Program-made: the position numbers and the translations under genes
Shown here: in pieces, positions 26,436-39,919 of the stretch
Layout of the letters: each line of letters begins with the position of its first letter
Position numbering within the stretch: the stretch's first letter is position 1
Assembly: GCF_002999335.1 (NCBI RefSeq)
Contig: NW_020312678.1
Span: 1-64,000, forward strand
DNA from: Cyclospora cayetanensis
Lineage: Eukaryota; Apicomplexa; Conoidasida; Eucoccidiorida; Eimeriidae
Direction: 5' to 3'
Length of the DNA: 64,000 nt
Notes under the pieces: generated by a model
Databases searched by the model: none
What the model saw: the letters and a program-made list of their open reading frames with translations, nothing else
Told to the model about the DNA's origin: nothing

Positions 26436-29400
26436 TTTGTTTTTCGTTGCAAAAGTTGAAAAATATATCGTTTGGACTTGGAAGTAGTAAACGGCCCAAC
26501 GCCTGTTGGGCCGGCATAAACCCTCCTAGACGTTACACCAAGCCGGTATGGATCCAGTAGCTCCACTGCTGTCAAAGGGGCATGGCTCATCCCCGATACA
26601 ACATGTAAGTATGTGCTGATGAAGATATGCAGACAGAAAAAGACAGGGGCCCCAAGGACGGGTAAGTACGCAAATATTTAATCAGCCGGTTGGAGGTGTA
26701 CTAAGGCCTATAACTCCAGAGATAAAGAAAACCGATCGCAACTTGCGAAATAATCGGAGGAACAATTATTTAAGCGTGGCTATTCTTGCAGCAAACATCT
26801 CATACCCACAGGGATTATTACAGCTCAAGCCTTCAAACCTGCCCTGACTCGTGGGGCGTTCGGCAAGACAAGCGCAACAGCAAGCTTAGGATGAATATGA
26901 CTGCCTAAGAAGGGAAAGCTATCAATAACTCACTATGTCAAAAGTATGAGGCTTTGGTTTGCACAAGCCAGAGCGTGGACAAACAGCTACTCTATCCATG
27001 TTTCATCTAGTGTCTACCCAAGGTGATACTTCAGCCAATCTCAGGGTGGGCAATGACTCAGCGATTGAGCAAGCGGCCGGCGGAACTTCCACACATAATA
27101 AACCAGGTGAGCTTTCAGAAGCAAAGTAATGCAACTACGACGTCTTTGGCTGAGAAGGAAGAGTCAAGTAGAGATTCAGAACCAATGGATCTGGTCATCC
27201 TAATGCTATGTTCCGCGGCATGGGAAGCCCCCACGACATGAAGAGGAAATTCTGGGACGGGCAGCTGATTTGTAGGAAAATGACCAAGTGCAAGAATAGA
27301 ATAGCTTTTTGACGCCTTATTGGGTGTTGATGCCTGTAAAGAGTGGAAGGAGTAGAAGATGGGGCGTATGCGTTACCTCGAATCCCCTGAGCATGATCAC
27401 TTGAAGCAAGACGTTGCCAACGCCTCACATTAGCATATTACTTAATGGTATACATGGTTCAGTAGTACACTTGACAAGTGATGTCACAAGCGCCTAACTG
27501 TAGATCACCTTGCGACCTGGAGACAGGCGCTAACCGCGTCACACACTTACACCGCATCTTCCTGTGTATATGTATACCATTTGGGCTGCCCAATGACTCA
27601 ACGGAGCTAAAATATCAAACCCCATCTCTAGATTTGTGCGCCTATCATGAAAGCCTGGAGGGATGTGTCATGGAAGGCTTCTCAATACTCAGCAGAAAGG
27701 TTCAAGAGCACCTAAAGCGAGTATTTGGGTTGTCGCGAGTAAAGCAGTGGTATGCTAATGTTTGCGAGAGTCCGTTGTATATAGGAAAACGTGCAAGCGT
27801 CGGGTGTGTATTCGAGCAATTGTGTTTGTGAATCCGTCTCTTAAGTGCAGGAATTGAGCCGGATCCAGCAACTACTCCAAGCCATTCTGGGAAGAGAAGG
27901 TAAACGAACTTGCCTTCCTGAGGTGCTTCACGGTTTCTGAGGAATGTGCTTGCGTCCTATGCTTTTAGCACTCATGCGTCCGCTACTTCTGCCAACATCT
28001 AGAATGGCAATAATGTGAAGCACTACAACGTTGAGGATGACCTGCTGAGGCTTCAAAAATCATGCGGACTCCGACGATTGTACACTGTACCTTCTCTCCG
28101 CAGTGCAGCGCTGCGCAAAATACATTAACATGATCTCTAGAGCCACGTTGAGATCTAAGCTAGAGTGGGAAAGCTCTCACGGTCTGTATGGAGGCTTGAG
28201 ATCAGTCCCACGGCAAACCAGTTTGCGCTGTCGCTTAGATTGTCAGCAACTGAAACCGTCCAATTCTTCTGGACCCGCTGTTTTGCAAAGCCCTTCTGTG
28301 CCTACAGGGAGCTTTAGACCCTGTGCTTTTTTGCTGTACTTTCAAAAGTCCAGACCCAGGAAAAAAGCCCACGTTTCTGCCGACAGGCACAGCAGACAAG
28401 CTTATTTCATGCCTTGCTCCAGCGTTGTCACGCCTCTGAAGGTCGCTCAAAAATTCCTATTTCGTGTCTGCAAGCTTCTCACACTCTCGAAAAGTGTCAT
28501 TATTGATAGCGATCCGAGCTTTGTTAGTGCATTCTGGTGTGCACTCACGACCTTCAAATATATAATAATCGCCATTTGACGATTACGAGCCACCATGATG
28601 CAGGCGGAAACATAGAGGGCACCAACTGCGCTCTTCTGGAGCAGTTGCAACTCCATGTTCACACGCATCCAACTGCTTGGCTTGAGCATTTATTCGTGTC
28701 GAGTAGGTTTGTGGAACAGCGGTAGTGTTTTCTACCCGTTGCTTTTCCGCATCCACAGCATACCAGAAAGAGCTGTTCCCCAACTCAAGCCTGGGCCTAG
28801 TGGTCCGGAATCAGCAGCCACCCTTAGCGAACGAGAAATTCAGAAAACTCATGAACCGTGCATGCGAACGTATTGCAAAGCTCGAGTGAGGCAACCACGC
28901 GATTGTGATAGGCAGTTTGTGGCGGTAGCTTGTGTGTTTTGACGCTCGTAGTGCTTACAGTTTGCAGCTACGTTCACCCCAGCAATTTTTCGTCCCACAT
29001 TTCGAGAATTCTTTGGGGCACCGCCACAAGAAAGCAAAAGCTCTTTTGGCAAACACGCATTTACTGGAGAAATCATCAATATGCCATTCTTATGTTTATT
29101 TACGTTTTGTGAGCTGGGGGTCCTTTTCCTGACACACCAGAAAGCATGTCGTTTGTTTTGGAGTCACGATGCAAGGAGAGCTGCATATATGCACATAGCA
29201 TATCTTCAAGTAAGGAGTCAAACATGCTTTGAAACAGTGCTGGTATGAGAAAAGATTAATCGTACAGTTAACTTCCAGCCGAAATTGGAGTGTATACAAA
29301 CTAGATCAGTGGGAAGTTCAGTTATAGTACCTCTGTAGAGGGTACTCAACAGAGCTAATACAACTCAAGTGGCCAACTCGCTTGTGGACGACCACTCAAG

Positions 29401-32400
29401 TCCCCGTCCTTTGGTATAAATGAAGGAACAAAACACATCCTGAAGCGTTGAGATCACTACTGCTGAAGAAACTAGCACTAGCCGCTCAAACACTAGCATT
29501 GTGAGAGCAGTCCCGCCTTTTGTTACCTTCTGTAGCTGTCTCCTTGTACTTGGAATAACTGGTGGATGTTCGCGGTGCAGGCATACGTATAAGCTATTAC
29601 TGGCACCTGCTTTTCTCGATTCGTAGCAGCCTGCCAGGCTAAAAGTGTATCCGGTGGTGCCTTGATGCGTATGCTTTTTTGATCCTTGTGCATCTGCAGA
29701 CCTGAACGGCAAGGATGCTTGAGTCTTTACTTTCTGCAGTTTTCTGAAGATACTGATCTAAGAGTCATTGTCACATATATTTGTTCGTTCACTTGTGTGT
29801 TCGTGGGGTGCTGCGTCTCTTCTTTGGCTTCTCTAGTAGGCAGCACCCTGGTTTGAGAAACAAGGAAACAGCTACAAACTAATTTCTCTGTTATTGGGGC
29901 ATATCCCATACCAAAGACGGAGCGTATCCCGGAAGTTGTTACTGTGAAATCGACGGAATATGGGTAAATTGACAACGCCATGCTTACATACAGCCTGATG
30001 CCCCAATATGATGGCATTTCCACAGCGTGCGCCAAAATGTTCGGGCGCACTTACAGCCCTGATAAGGAGTCGACTGGGAAAGCGCACCAATAACGTTTCA
30101 TCCACAAATGATCGGAGGGCAGTCATAAAAATCAAAGCTTCGGTTAATTCTTGTTTTTCTCATATTCGTATCTATTTTCCTTATTCGTTTGGTGATGCGT
30201 ATGCAAATATCTGGTCATGGGAGCCACCGACTGACGCCATCAGACCTTAAGGACGAGTCTGCGGTTCTCTTGAAACTCACAACAGTGAGTCGTGTTGCCG
30301 AGGCCACACGACTCTCTTAGGCCATCGCTAATGGTGTGTCCACTAGGGTGCTGCTGATAGATGGGATGTTCGTTCCTACGTCATCCCACCTAAGATAGTG
30401 CCTAGGTGCACAATTAAAGGGGGGTAAGTCCCTAGCGAGACATGCACTTGAACGCGTATTGCAGTAAGTGATAGGCACTTTAAGGAAGCTCCGAGCAGCG
30501 GCGCGTCACCAGGCGGTTATTAAGGTACAGCAGTTTCCTGGCGCCCTATCAGTCGTCCTTTCACAAGAGGTGGAAACTATTCTGCAGAAGCAAGCACGAC
30601 GTGACTACTGTCAAGCACCCCTGGATGCTCTTTTCTGCCAACAAAAAATTTCGACGTCACACGAAAGCGGGGTGACGACCCTTGTGAACGAATAAAGCTT
30701 GCACAATCATCTAAGCAGGAACCTAGAGCGGAATCCGTCACCGCTGGCTTCAAAGACCTTTCGTGACCTGAAAGCTCTATAAAATTCGCCTTGCTTGAAC
30801 ACCAAATTCATGAAGCTGCACTATACAAGACAACTTAAGGGCACTCGCGAGAACTTGTTGCTGTCCTTTGAGTATTACAAATAGCACATTTTCCGGGTAA
30901 ATGTGTTTAACGGTAACTCGAGGACCTTGATGATTCCGCTAATAAAGGGCTGGGAAGAGAAACAATAACCTCCAGGCCTTGTTCAATAGTTACGAGGTCC
31001 AGTTTAACAAACTTGTTGAAGCTACGGACCTCGGTACTGAGCCTGCGAGACTGTGCGTTAATGCAGAAGGCGGAGGCAGACCTTGAGCCATTTCGACCGA
31101 ACATAGAGCCCCTCACAGAAAAAAAAGAGATTTTTTGACGGGATACAGGGGAATGCGGCAGGTGCAGCGAAGCACGCGTAAGAGCAACAAGCTGATGTGG
31201 ACCTGGCCGTAGAACGGAATTACTTGTGCAGCAGTGATGTTGGCAACAGCAAGCTCGTGATCGCGAACCTAATCAACGAGCTGACAGAGCGCCCACAACA
31301 ATTATCTAACGCGGCGATGGTAGATGCGCCTGTCAACTCGGTGGACAAAGTGGAGAACTGCGGGGGCAAAGACAGTCATAATAAATCATTGTTTATGGTG
31401 TATTCGCAGGTACATATCGCCCAGGTTGAGGGCTAGTGGCTTCACCTGGAATAGCGTTTTTGGGCGAAAAAGTTAATGGATGCCCGCACAACTTTTCCTG
31501 TGGTGCTCTGCACGGCTATAGCAGTGAATATACACATATAGTGTGTACGCAACCGGAAAAGCTGCAAAAAACGCAGTGTCACTGTACTTGCCCATATCAC
31601 TGCCAACGTGCGGAGGATTTCGCAGGAGATAGAGAAGTACACAATCCACTATTCTCTACCCCACAGTGACTGAACTGGGGGGCAGTGTGCGCAACAGCAG
31701 GCCTCATGCAAGAAGGACCGCCACTTCCTCCCGAGATGCATTCACACCGCAGCGACCGTGAGTGCAAACCAGCAATTGTGTGTCGACCGCAGACCGCTGC
31801 ACCAATCTGCTACGCGAATATCTAATGTATCTCAAATCCCTGGTATTCTTTGGCGGGAAGAGGCCGCCAGTGAAGCATGTGAAATCCTCTACACGGATGC
31901 TCATATCATCACAGTGAATCGCTGCGCATCTCGCTTTGTTTTCGGCCGATTATCAGTGAAGTACACAACCAGTTGTACAGCGAAACAAAGAGGGCACTTG
32001 CCTATTGTGATAGAAAGAGAAAAAGGCTCATGCACCTGTTGAATGCGTTTTGTCACGAATGTCTTCGTTTGCCTCTTGGGTGGGGTTCATCGCTACGTTG
32101 TAGAGATAACGCTTTGGGACTCTGGCACCAGGTTTAAACGTACGTGGTGAGTTTTGAAGGGGCTGGAGTTTTTAAACTTATACCCGATCACCGTTTGCAG
32201 TTTTCTGCACTATCTCAAAGTGGCTGAGGTGTGACCCAGTGCAAGATCACAAAATCTGGGCATGTCACCAAAACCCGAAGCTGAGAATGTAGCTGCTGAT
32301 CCCCTCTAATCGTGCATCACCAACTGCTATTTGGCCCTTTTTTCGAGGCTGACCTAAAGTGGCAGAGTTGCAGAATGGGCAGATCCGCCCTCGACTACAA

Positions 32401-32466
32401 CTACAACAGGACTCGGAAAAAGTGTCAGTAATTTAATGAGAACAAGTTAAACACAGGTACTGCTCG

Positions 32467-35400
32467 TCAGCTGACGATGAAATGACTCCGAAAACCTCTC
32501 TGCTGCTCCGAATCCTCAGCCTAAAAATATCGCAGCACCAGGGCAACCCTCTATTTCATTCTTCACCCTCCACAACATGACATAAAGCCCTGATACATGT
32601 GCATACATGCAGTGCCCTGGCTTTGTGCAGGCATAATGCACAATTCGGATGACGCAGACCAATGGACACACTCTGCTACATAGTATCACCGGAAGCTCAG
32701 AACAAATAGAGACGCAAAGCTAAATTCCGCTTGCTTAGAAAACTTTGAAGGGCCCTATTTTTAAAAGCATTCTCACAGTGCGCTGGACACCCCATGAATT
32801 AATCTGGTTTTGGGGAAGGCACAGTTTAGGATTTTTAAATTCGGGGTTTTCATACCTTCTCTTTTCTGTCGAGGATAAAGATGACCAAGGCGACCAACAG
32901 GAGGCAAACGAGCGTAGTCTGAATGAACGAAGCGCAATAGAAAAGGGCATTTTTTCGTGCAACTTCCCACCCCGCGAAGGAAATCCTGGTGCACTTGGCC
33001 ATTTTAATCATAACGCAGAGCAAGATATCGACGGAAAAGGGGCTTCCACAGATAACCGATTGCACTGTCGAACACGCCAACCTCTTCGAAATTGGGTAGC
33101 AAGGGGGACTACATGGTGGAAAAATGGCTTCGAGCTTAAAGCAGCTTACAATCAAAATATTGGCGAAGCTGCAACTGGGGTGTACAGAGAGCTCAAGCTG
33201 CCATGACTTGGGCTTTTCCAAGGGGTACGGCATCACTATAACTTGGGAGTTTGGAATGAGAGAGACCCACATGCTATACGCCGCCTATGTTAGCGCAGCA
33301 CAAAACAGAAGAGCAATCATTATTACGCTCCAAGAATGACTGTTTATCTAATTACGACCATTTTCCTTTTAATTATTGTAACTCATTTAAACTTTTATTG
33401 CGCGCGAGGTCAGCTACTTTTAACTCTATATCACTACCTTACAGCAACGCACCAACTGAGCCAGCGGTAACCCAACAAAGAACTCCTCAACATAGTTGTT
33501 GGTTTGTCCTAAGCCGAAAAGCTCAAAGGGAAGAGATAGCGGTGCGTGTGCACTCTGTGCCATTTGTGCTCCTGAGACAGAACATACAAGCAGGGAAACA
33601 CGCAGAATAGAGTGAACAACGAATACTCACTTTCCGAAGATATAAGCCAAGAACCCCTTAGAAAAAGTAGCACTCCCACATACATTTTCGTGGTTTCTTT
33701 CTACAAGACAGGCGCATTGCCCCAAACCCCGTATCTAAATCTATGCATCCCCTGTCAACAACCCCAAAGTCTTAATTTGAATCCCATTAAATTCAGCCAC
33801 TAAACCCAGAACCGTAGCTCCGCTGTAGCGTACCAACACGCGGCGTTTTGGTGCCATTAAGATCCGTCACTGTCAATTTAAATGTGGCACCTGGAGGAAA
33901 ACAAAAACAAAAGCCAAAGTACCGGACTACCTTAAAGTTATGACAACCGGTGGCTGTTCTCAAATATTTTTCCTGCACGCATGACTAGATAAGAAACGCT
34001 AAGCTTGAGAACCAAAACCAGCACTCACCGACAGCTGCTGCACCATAAGGTGGCGGCATATCTGGCACCATCTGCAGGGAGAAAGGCTTGGCCGCTGTTT
34101 TCTTAGGTCCGCCTTCTGTGCTATCGGGTACAGCGTAAATGTTGTTGTTGGTGCCCCTGTCGTAGTTGAGGGTGGTGGGTGCCGTCGTCTGTACATCAGA
34201 GAGCGATGACAGGGTAGGACGGGTGCAGAAGGAGAAGGGGCATGCCCCGTTTAGCGAGGTGGCTTTGAAGAAGAGAGAGTCTGCCGCCGTCTCCACTGGC
34301 CGCATGTAAGTACGCATAGTGGCAAAGGGGCCGGAGGCGGAAGACGATGACTTCGGCTGGCCCTGACAGACGAGATCCAGAGCCCCCTGCATTTTACAGA
34401 CATAAAAAAAACGAATATGCATATATGAAGGAGAGCATTTCGAGACGGAAAAAAGAGTAAGGAGCTTTTCGCTCAGATTCCGTTACATTAGGCACACCCA
34501 CAAATAAATCAAGCACCAAAAAGATGACAGTGCGCTGTGGATAGAGACGAACTTCGCAGTTACTACACCACAAAAAATTCAATGGATACTCCATATACGT
34601 GCGTGATTCCGCATGTGAAATCACAGGATATAAGAAAGAAACTCTACTCAGTAACAGTTGGAGAAAATGCCCACTGAGTTGCCACAAGCTGCTGCCTGGC
34701 TGCAATGTACTGTTAAACTACAAGTACACTCCTAACCTTTTCTCGGAAGTCGAAGAAAGCGACTCGGTTGCAGTGCAAAGTCTCCCCGTCAACCGTCGCC
34801 ACAAACTCTGCCACCAGCTGGAAATACCGCACTGTTACATTCTGAGAAGACATATAAGGACACCCAACCCAGTGCATTAGGCTATTCCCTCTGAATACTA
34901 ACGTGTTAACCCACATGGATTGTGAATAGTAAAGGCCATACTGTCATGCTTTGATGTCTAGGAGAACAGCCTTTCCATTCTGGATTGACCCAACGTCAAA
35001 AACAGCCCCATTCCTGAACTGGACTCTAAGCCATATGATCTAAAAAATATTCGTGAAACCTTTGTCTGCCGTTTCTTGCCTTGCTATCAGCAGGAACATT
35101 CCTGTAAATGCGGGCTGCCCTGATTCCTCCCTCCTTCACCGCCACAAGTGCCACGTCAGCAAACCCATCCCCATCGACGTCTCCAACCTGAGCGACAACA
35201 GACGCACACAGTGTACATGAGAGCAGAATGGTACCGAGAGACAACAGAGGACTTCTAGGTTCTCGGAAGTTGTATAATAACAAAGACATGTTACTGACTA
35301 GTCCTGTAGCAAGAATAAGAACTTTTCCGAAAACAGGAAGCAGTAAACTGCCCTTACGCTCAAAGTCGGAGGCTTTGCAGAGTCCCCAAAAAAATGAATT

Positions 35401-38400
35401 GTGCTGTCATCATCAAGAAAAGACTTGGTGGCCTTTTCACTATCGTCTGCAAGGCCAGAAAAAGACATATGTGAAAGATACATATGTCGTACAACCAATA
35501 ACTGGAGGCAATGTCTAGCGCCGCTGCATTGATGCTTCAGGCAGGCACATGGCTTGTTTGCACTTACAATGAGCAACTGAGAAGTCCTCATTCGGGTCAC
35601 ACAGTTCGAACGGCCGACGGCAATTCTCGACTGTCCGCGAGGTCCACCAGAACGAACCACATAGGCGGGGTTGAGAATTGGCTGCAGAGAAAACCTTCAC
35701 ATACATCAGGCTTTTATTAGGATTGAGTTATCCTTTGCACACAGAGTGTATTGCACCCAAACTATCGAAGAGATTTATCCCCCCATTGCAGTGTGTGTAC
35801 CTACAGCCCATATGCTGTCTTACGTACACACACACACATCGACACCAAAGCACTAGGGAAGAAAAAGCCTTGAAATAAGGTAGACTCACTAAGCATAACC
35901 AAAGCGTCACCCTTAATACAAACGCCTTCTTCATTCTTCTCGCAGACCGGTACAAGGACATCCAAGGTACCTTAAAACAAAAGCCCGAAAGCCAGAAAGC
36001 GATATACCGATTTCAAATCTTCATGCCGTAATCTCTTAGCCCTTGCCTCAATATTTAAACACGCAGACCCAATCCCAAGCCCCGAAAGCCCCTGACCACC
36101 CCCTGTCAACCCAACACGCAATGCCAGGCACTGTATGCCCATGCCACATGCTTCAAAGTGTCGTGGCTCACCATCTGCATCGAAGTCTGCGAGGACGAAT
36201 TGTCCCGCTCCAGGGGGCAGCGCGATATCTTCCGTGTGTCTCTTCCATTTGGCGTTCGTTCCGTCGAATCGACTCAGCCAGATTTCAATATGCAAGGAGG
36301 AGGACCCCGGAAGCTGCACAGTCTGTCCGGACACCATAGCAAACCCCAAACCTGCTCAAAAGTCAAGTACCAGTAGAACCCCTTAATCCACAGCAAATCC
36401 GTTTTAGCAGTAGTAACACTTTCCCCAATATTCCTAACATACACAACCCTACCAGAAGCAAATCAGCGCGGCAGTCCCCATCGATATCTGCAATCGCGCT
36501 GCTGTGGGGGTTGGGAATGATGTTGTCCATCTGTTGCTGCTGCTGTGGATCTGTTAACTCAGGTGTATCCGTAGTGCCTGCCCTTTTAAACAAATCAGAG
36601 GCAGAAGACCACTTGCGGGGTGCGAAACCTTCTTTTCCTTGGCTCGCGAGGTTTACCCAAAAGAACCGAAACACGCCATCGTCCTTGCCCCCATGGCTGC
36701 TGCTGCCGTTCACGCTTCTCGGCGCTGTTTGAACCAGCAAGTCAGGGAAATGGTCGAAGGTGAGATCGGCCACAAGCGGCTGAATTCCTGTAAGGCCGCA
36801 GTCCGCCAGCTCCTCGTCTGTCATATCAGCTGTAATATAATCCGCCACAGCAGCTGCAGACGAAGAGAGAGGCTCGAAGACTGCTGTACTGCTTGGATAG
36901 CCTTCTACGAACACTCCTGTGGCTCTGCGTGCTGCCTCTGTGGTCGCCTCGGCTGTTGCTTCGTCACTGCGTGCGTGTAGCCTGCCAGCCCCAAATGCAA
37001 AAGCAGCAACCCCCACAGCATCTACCGCAGAGTCCTCGACGGGAGGAGACGCAGCTGAATCTTCTCCATTCTCAAGTGTACCCCCTGTGCTTGTTCCTGC
37101 TCTCTCATCATCATGCCCAGGTCCCAGCAAATCCTCAGGAACAGCCGCTTCCGGCATCCCGATATCCGGTTGCTGCTGATGCTGGCCCTGTCTGAGAAGC
37201 TTTCTGTGCTGCAGCAGCTGCTGCACGAACTGTTGGCTATCCCATACTCGCTCCAGAGCACCCGAAGGCCGCTGGACAAATGCTACGAGTCCGTAGACTC
37301 TCTGAACTGTAGAAGCTGAGCCCCTTGCTGCAGCGGTGCCAGCATGAGGCAGCGTTACGGCAATTATGTCTATTCGGCCGTCCTGAGTCCAATCAACGGC
37401 CACGATGCTGTCCACGGTCTCCTTCAGGTGTACTGACACCTGATGACGGAAACTGCTCGACTCGGGAGACCATACATACACAGATATGGTGCTACCGCAG
37501 TGGCTGCTGCCATTGGTGCTGCTTTCGTTAATGCTGTGATCCTTGTTCATGGGATTGCTACTCTCACTGCTGCTGCCACTCGGAGCTGCTTCGGTAGAGG
37601 GAAGCTGTTCTGTGCCGGCGTCAGCGAAAGCAGGGGGCACTGTGCCCGTGGTACTGGTGGTCGTATTGTGGGTCCTGGCTCTAAAGAACCTGCATTGCGG
37701 AATGTGTGCACTGCTCCCTAGGAAGATAAAGTCCACGTGCATGTCGTTGTTATAGTCTGCAAGTGCCCCCACCTCGCCCCTCCACCCTTCAGCCTCCAGC
37801 TGTTTCAGCAGGAGCTGCTGCTGCTGCTCGGGGGAAAAGAGGTCAGAACCGGGGACAGGCGTGAAGGAGGGGAACCGTGCAGATCGTGAGCCGAGGGAGA
37901 GAAGCACAGACTGCTGCTGTTGCTGCAGTTTCGTCTGATGCGGAGGGGGTGTCGCAAACGGAACGGGAAGAGCAACGTCCTTCAAGTCCTGCTGGTGCGG
38001 TCCAGCAGTTGCTGCTGCTGCTTGTGTAGGCCCTGCTGCCAGCGCTGCCGAAGATGCAGACAGCGGGCAAGACAGCAGGTACTCATAGTTGCCTCCATGG
38101 CGTGCTGCCCCTGCTGCGGCTGCTGCTACTGCTGCTGGATCTGCTGACGGTATTGCAGCAGCTGCAGTGTATCCTGGCAAGTGCTGCACGAAAAAGGTGC
38201 CTTGGGGAGCCTTGCGGCGGCCCCCTAGTGCCGCTGCTTCAGCAACCCCTGCTCCAGATGAGCCCGATGTTGGCTCTTTTGCAGCTGCCATAGACACATC
38301 TGCATCTCCTGCTGCTGCATCGTCTCGCTGCCAGGGAGAAGTGAAAGTGCCGCGGGGAGATGCGTCTGACAACTGCTTCTGTTGGTGCTGCTGCGTCTCC

Positions 38401-38753
38401 TGCGCTGTCTGGAGAAAAAGCCAGAGCACTACCAGCACAAATAGGAGAGCCCCAAGCAACAGAAGGGCCACTAGCCAACGCTTCCTCCGCAGCATACCTA
38501 CTGCTGCTGCTGCTGCTGTTGCGGCAGCTGACGCAGCAACAACTGCCGCTTCTGTTACCGCAACGACTTGCGTTTGAATCAAGTGCCCGGATGATGAACT
38601 AGCGGGAATATTGGAGGGATGTACGTCGTCGGAAGACAGGGGAGAGAAGACAGCGGCAGCCACGCGTCTCTGCCTGCTTTGTCTGCTGGAGGGAGACACA
38701 CTATGCCTCCCGTCTTCCTTGTCCTCAGATCCTAAAGGCCCGAGCCGCTGCAT
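32467..38753 (-). CDS. ITFG1/TIP/LINKIN-like FG-GAP membrane protein
   Basis: Thirteen exons, all in phase: 38753-36443, 36351-36172, 35970-35890, 35681-35568, 35446-35358, 35187-35080, 34841-34737, 34386-34029, 33890-33813, 33571-33438, 33284-33150, 32918-32856, 32520-32467; 1,269 aa. The family is a membrane protein with an integrin-alpha-like FG-GAP beta-propeller facing the lumen or outside. Visible Asp-rich repeats include [39 protein letters not shown] and [14 protein letters not shown]. Strong C-terminal family signatures are [28 protein letters not shown], a transmembrane helix ([16 protein letters not shown]) and a short tail [15 protein letters not shown] like that of animal ITFG1. 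Unusually long (animal forms about 610 aa): the first 350 residues are Gln/Ala-rich and hold a hydrophobic segment at about 93-114 in place of an N-terminal signal peptide. An in-frame TAG directly precedes the ATG. The intron after exon 6 appears to be GC-AG. Confidence 0.88.
35078..35079 (-). other. Probable GC splice donor, ITFG1-like exon 6
   Basis: The only junction that keeps frame and family alignment between exon 6 (ending NVPADSK) and exon 7 (starting NVTVRYFQ) uses AGCAAG|GCAAGA, a GC-AG donor with otherwise perfect consensus. Any GT donor nearby breaks frame or removes conserved residues. Confidence 0.65.
36443..38753 (-). CDS. Exon 1 of the ITFG1-like gene (lineage-specific N-terminus)
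   Basis: 2,311 bases ending at TTGT|GTATGT. It encodes a Ser/Arg/Ala N-terminus, a basic LRRKRW stop-transfer-like motif followed by a Leu/Val helix (about residues 93-114), Ala and Gln runs coded largely by GCA/GCT/CAG, and then the first FG-GAP-like repeats. The frame continues past the donor to 36363, but the splice to 36351 restores similarity to the family. Confidence 0.8.
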
Positions 38754-39919
38754 CTAAACCCTTGCAGCAGCTGCATCCGCTGCTGCTGCTCTTGATGTTG
38801 CAAGTGTTTCTATGGCTGACTCCGCTGCTGCAGTTTTCGATGCTGATACTAGTACTGCTTCCACCAGTAACGATTCTGCCATAGAAGTTGCTGTGTTCGC
38901 CGCCTCCCCTATTGCTGTTGTTGCTAGTCAGACCAAGCACTCCGAATCAAACAGTGTGCAATGAAAGATAGGGGAGCAGGCCAGCGTCAGGGAGTTGTGA
39001 AAAGAGCCGAGGTGTGTGTAGGCTATCCGTGCCGGTAAAAGGCGGCAAAGCAGTCATGGCCAACTCCCTTATTTGTTCGAATGCCATGACACCAAAGCAA
39101 CGGTTAATCAGAAGGCCTAGAAGTTGAGGCATGCGTCGGCCAGTTCGGGGCTTTCAAGCCAAGAAACTTTTCTGCAGAAATACGGCACAAAAAGGCTTTA
39201 TATCTTGACTCAACAATGCTGACCGCTAATTTTTTCGGGCTTTTACGGCAGGAAAAGGGGTCTGAACTGGATGGCTTTGGGTCTAGCAGCCCCAAACGTC
39301 CAACAACCAGCCCTATAGCTGGTTCTTCAACTATGTCGCAATTATCTAGGATTCAGTTCCAATCATTCAGTTTCTGGAGCTCAGTACAAGCTCAATACTC
39401 ACCCTAGTGTCCCGATAACTTGCCACAGGGGAACGGTATGGTTCAGTTTTGCCCTCCGTAGAAATCTAGCGGAGATTTGTGGCATGCCTGTCTTCTGGGA
39501 CTTTGTAGAGCTGAGTGTTACGACTCATCGTCACGCGCGTGTTCAGGCTGCATGAAGCACTACGCGGAGCTTTAGCAGGCCGTGCAACTGATCGGCTGAT
39601 GGTGCGACTATGATCTATTAAATACTATTTTTTCCGATGAGTATATGGCTTAATGATTTTTTCACATGTTTCAGATCAGGCTTGGCTCCACTGTACTAGA
39701 TTTTGGGCTGTGTATTTCTGCATTAACCACGCTGCGATTGCAGTGCTATGAGAGCGCTGCTCACGAATTCCATCCGTAGAGGGCTCAGTCCAATACTTCC
39801 TATCTTGCTACTTCCAGTGGCACAACAAATAGGAACTGACCAAATTAGTTTGCATGTCGTTTCTTTGTTGCAAAGTGCTGTAATTTCCATAGAAGAAGGC
39901 AATATGTGAGTGTGCGGTA
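38754..39919. other. Upstream region of the ITFG1-like gene, no gene seen
   Basis: The first 190 bases next to the start codon are CTG/GCT-repeat rich like the adjoining exon and may be 5' untranslated sequence or an unseen upstream exon. The GGGTTTAG just before the ATG could also serve as a splice acceptor. Nothing further is recognised up to the repeat at 39.9 kb. Confidence 0.4.

Larger units (their letters stand above)
22546..32466. other. Gene-poor spacer of about 10 kb
   Basis: No exon chain, family signature or long frame can be supported on either strand. Open frames reach at most about 160 codons and look like chance. The stretch carries two scraps of the dispersed retroelement-leader repeat (about 23.45 and 26.1 kb), described separately. 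The 3' untranslated regions of the two flanking genes must lie at its ends, since both genes point into it. Confidence 0.5.

Noticed and set aside
28103..28579. A 158-codon plus-strand open frame
   Set aside because: It lacks family motifs and overlaps antisense frames of similar quality. I see nothing to support it as a gene.
35041..35062. A 20-base intron (minus strand, ending TTTTTTAG) at the end of ITFG1-like exon 6
   Set aside because: It would be extraordinarily short and leads to a frame that soon stops. The GC donor at 35,079 gives correct phase and better family alignment.
36043..38602. Several plus-strand frames over 60 codons opposite the ITFG1-like gene
   Set aside because: They are antisense shadows of CAG/GCT-rich coding sequence, giving Cys- and Leu-rich low-complexity translations.
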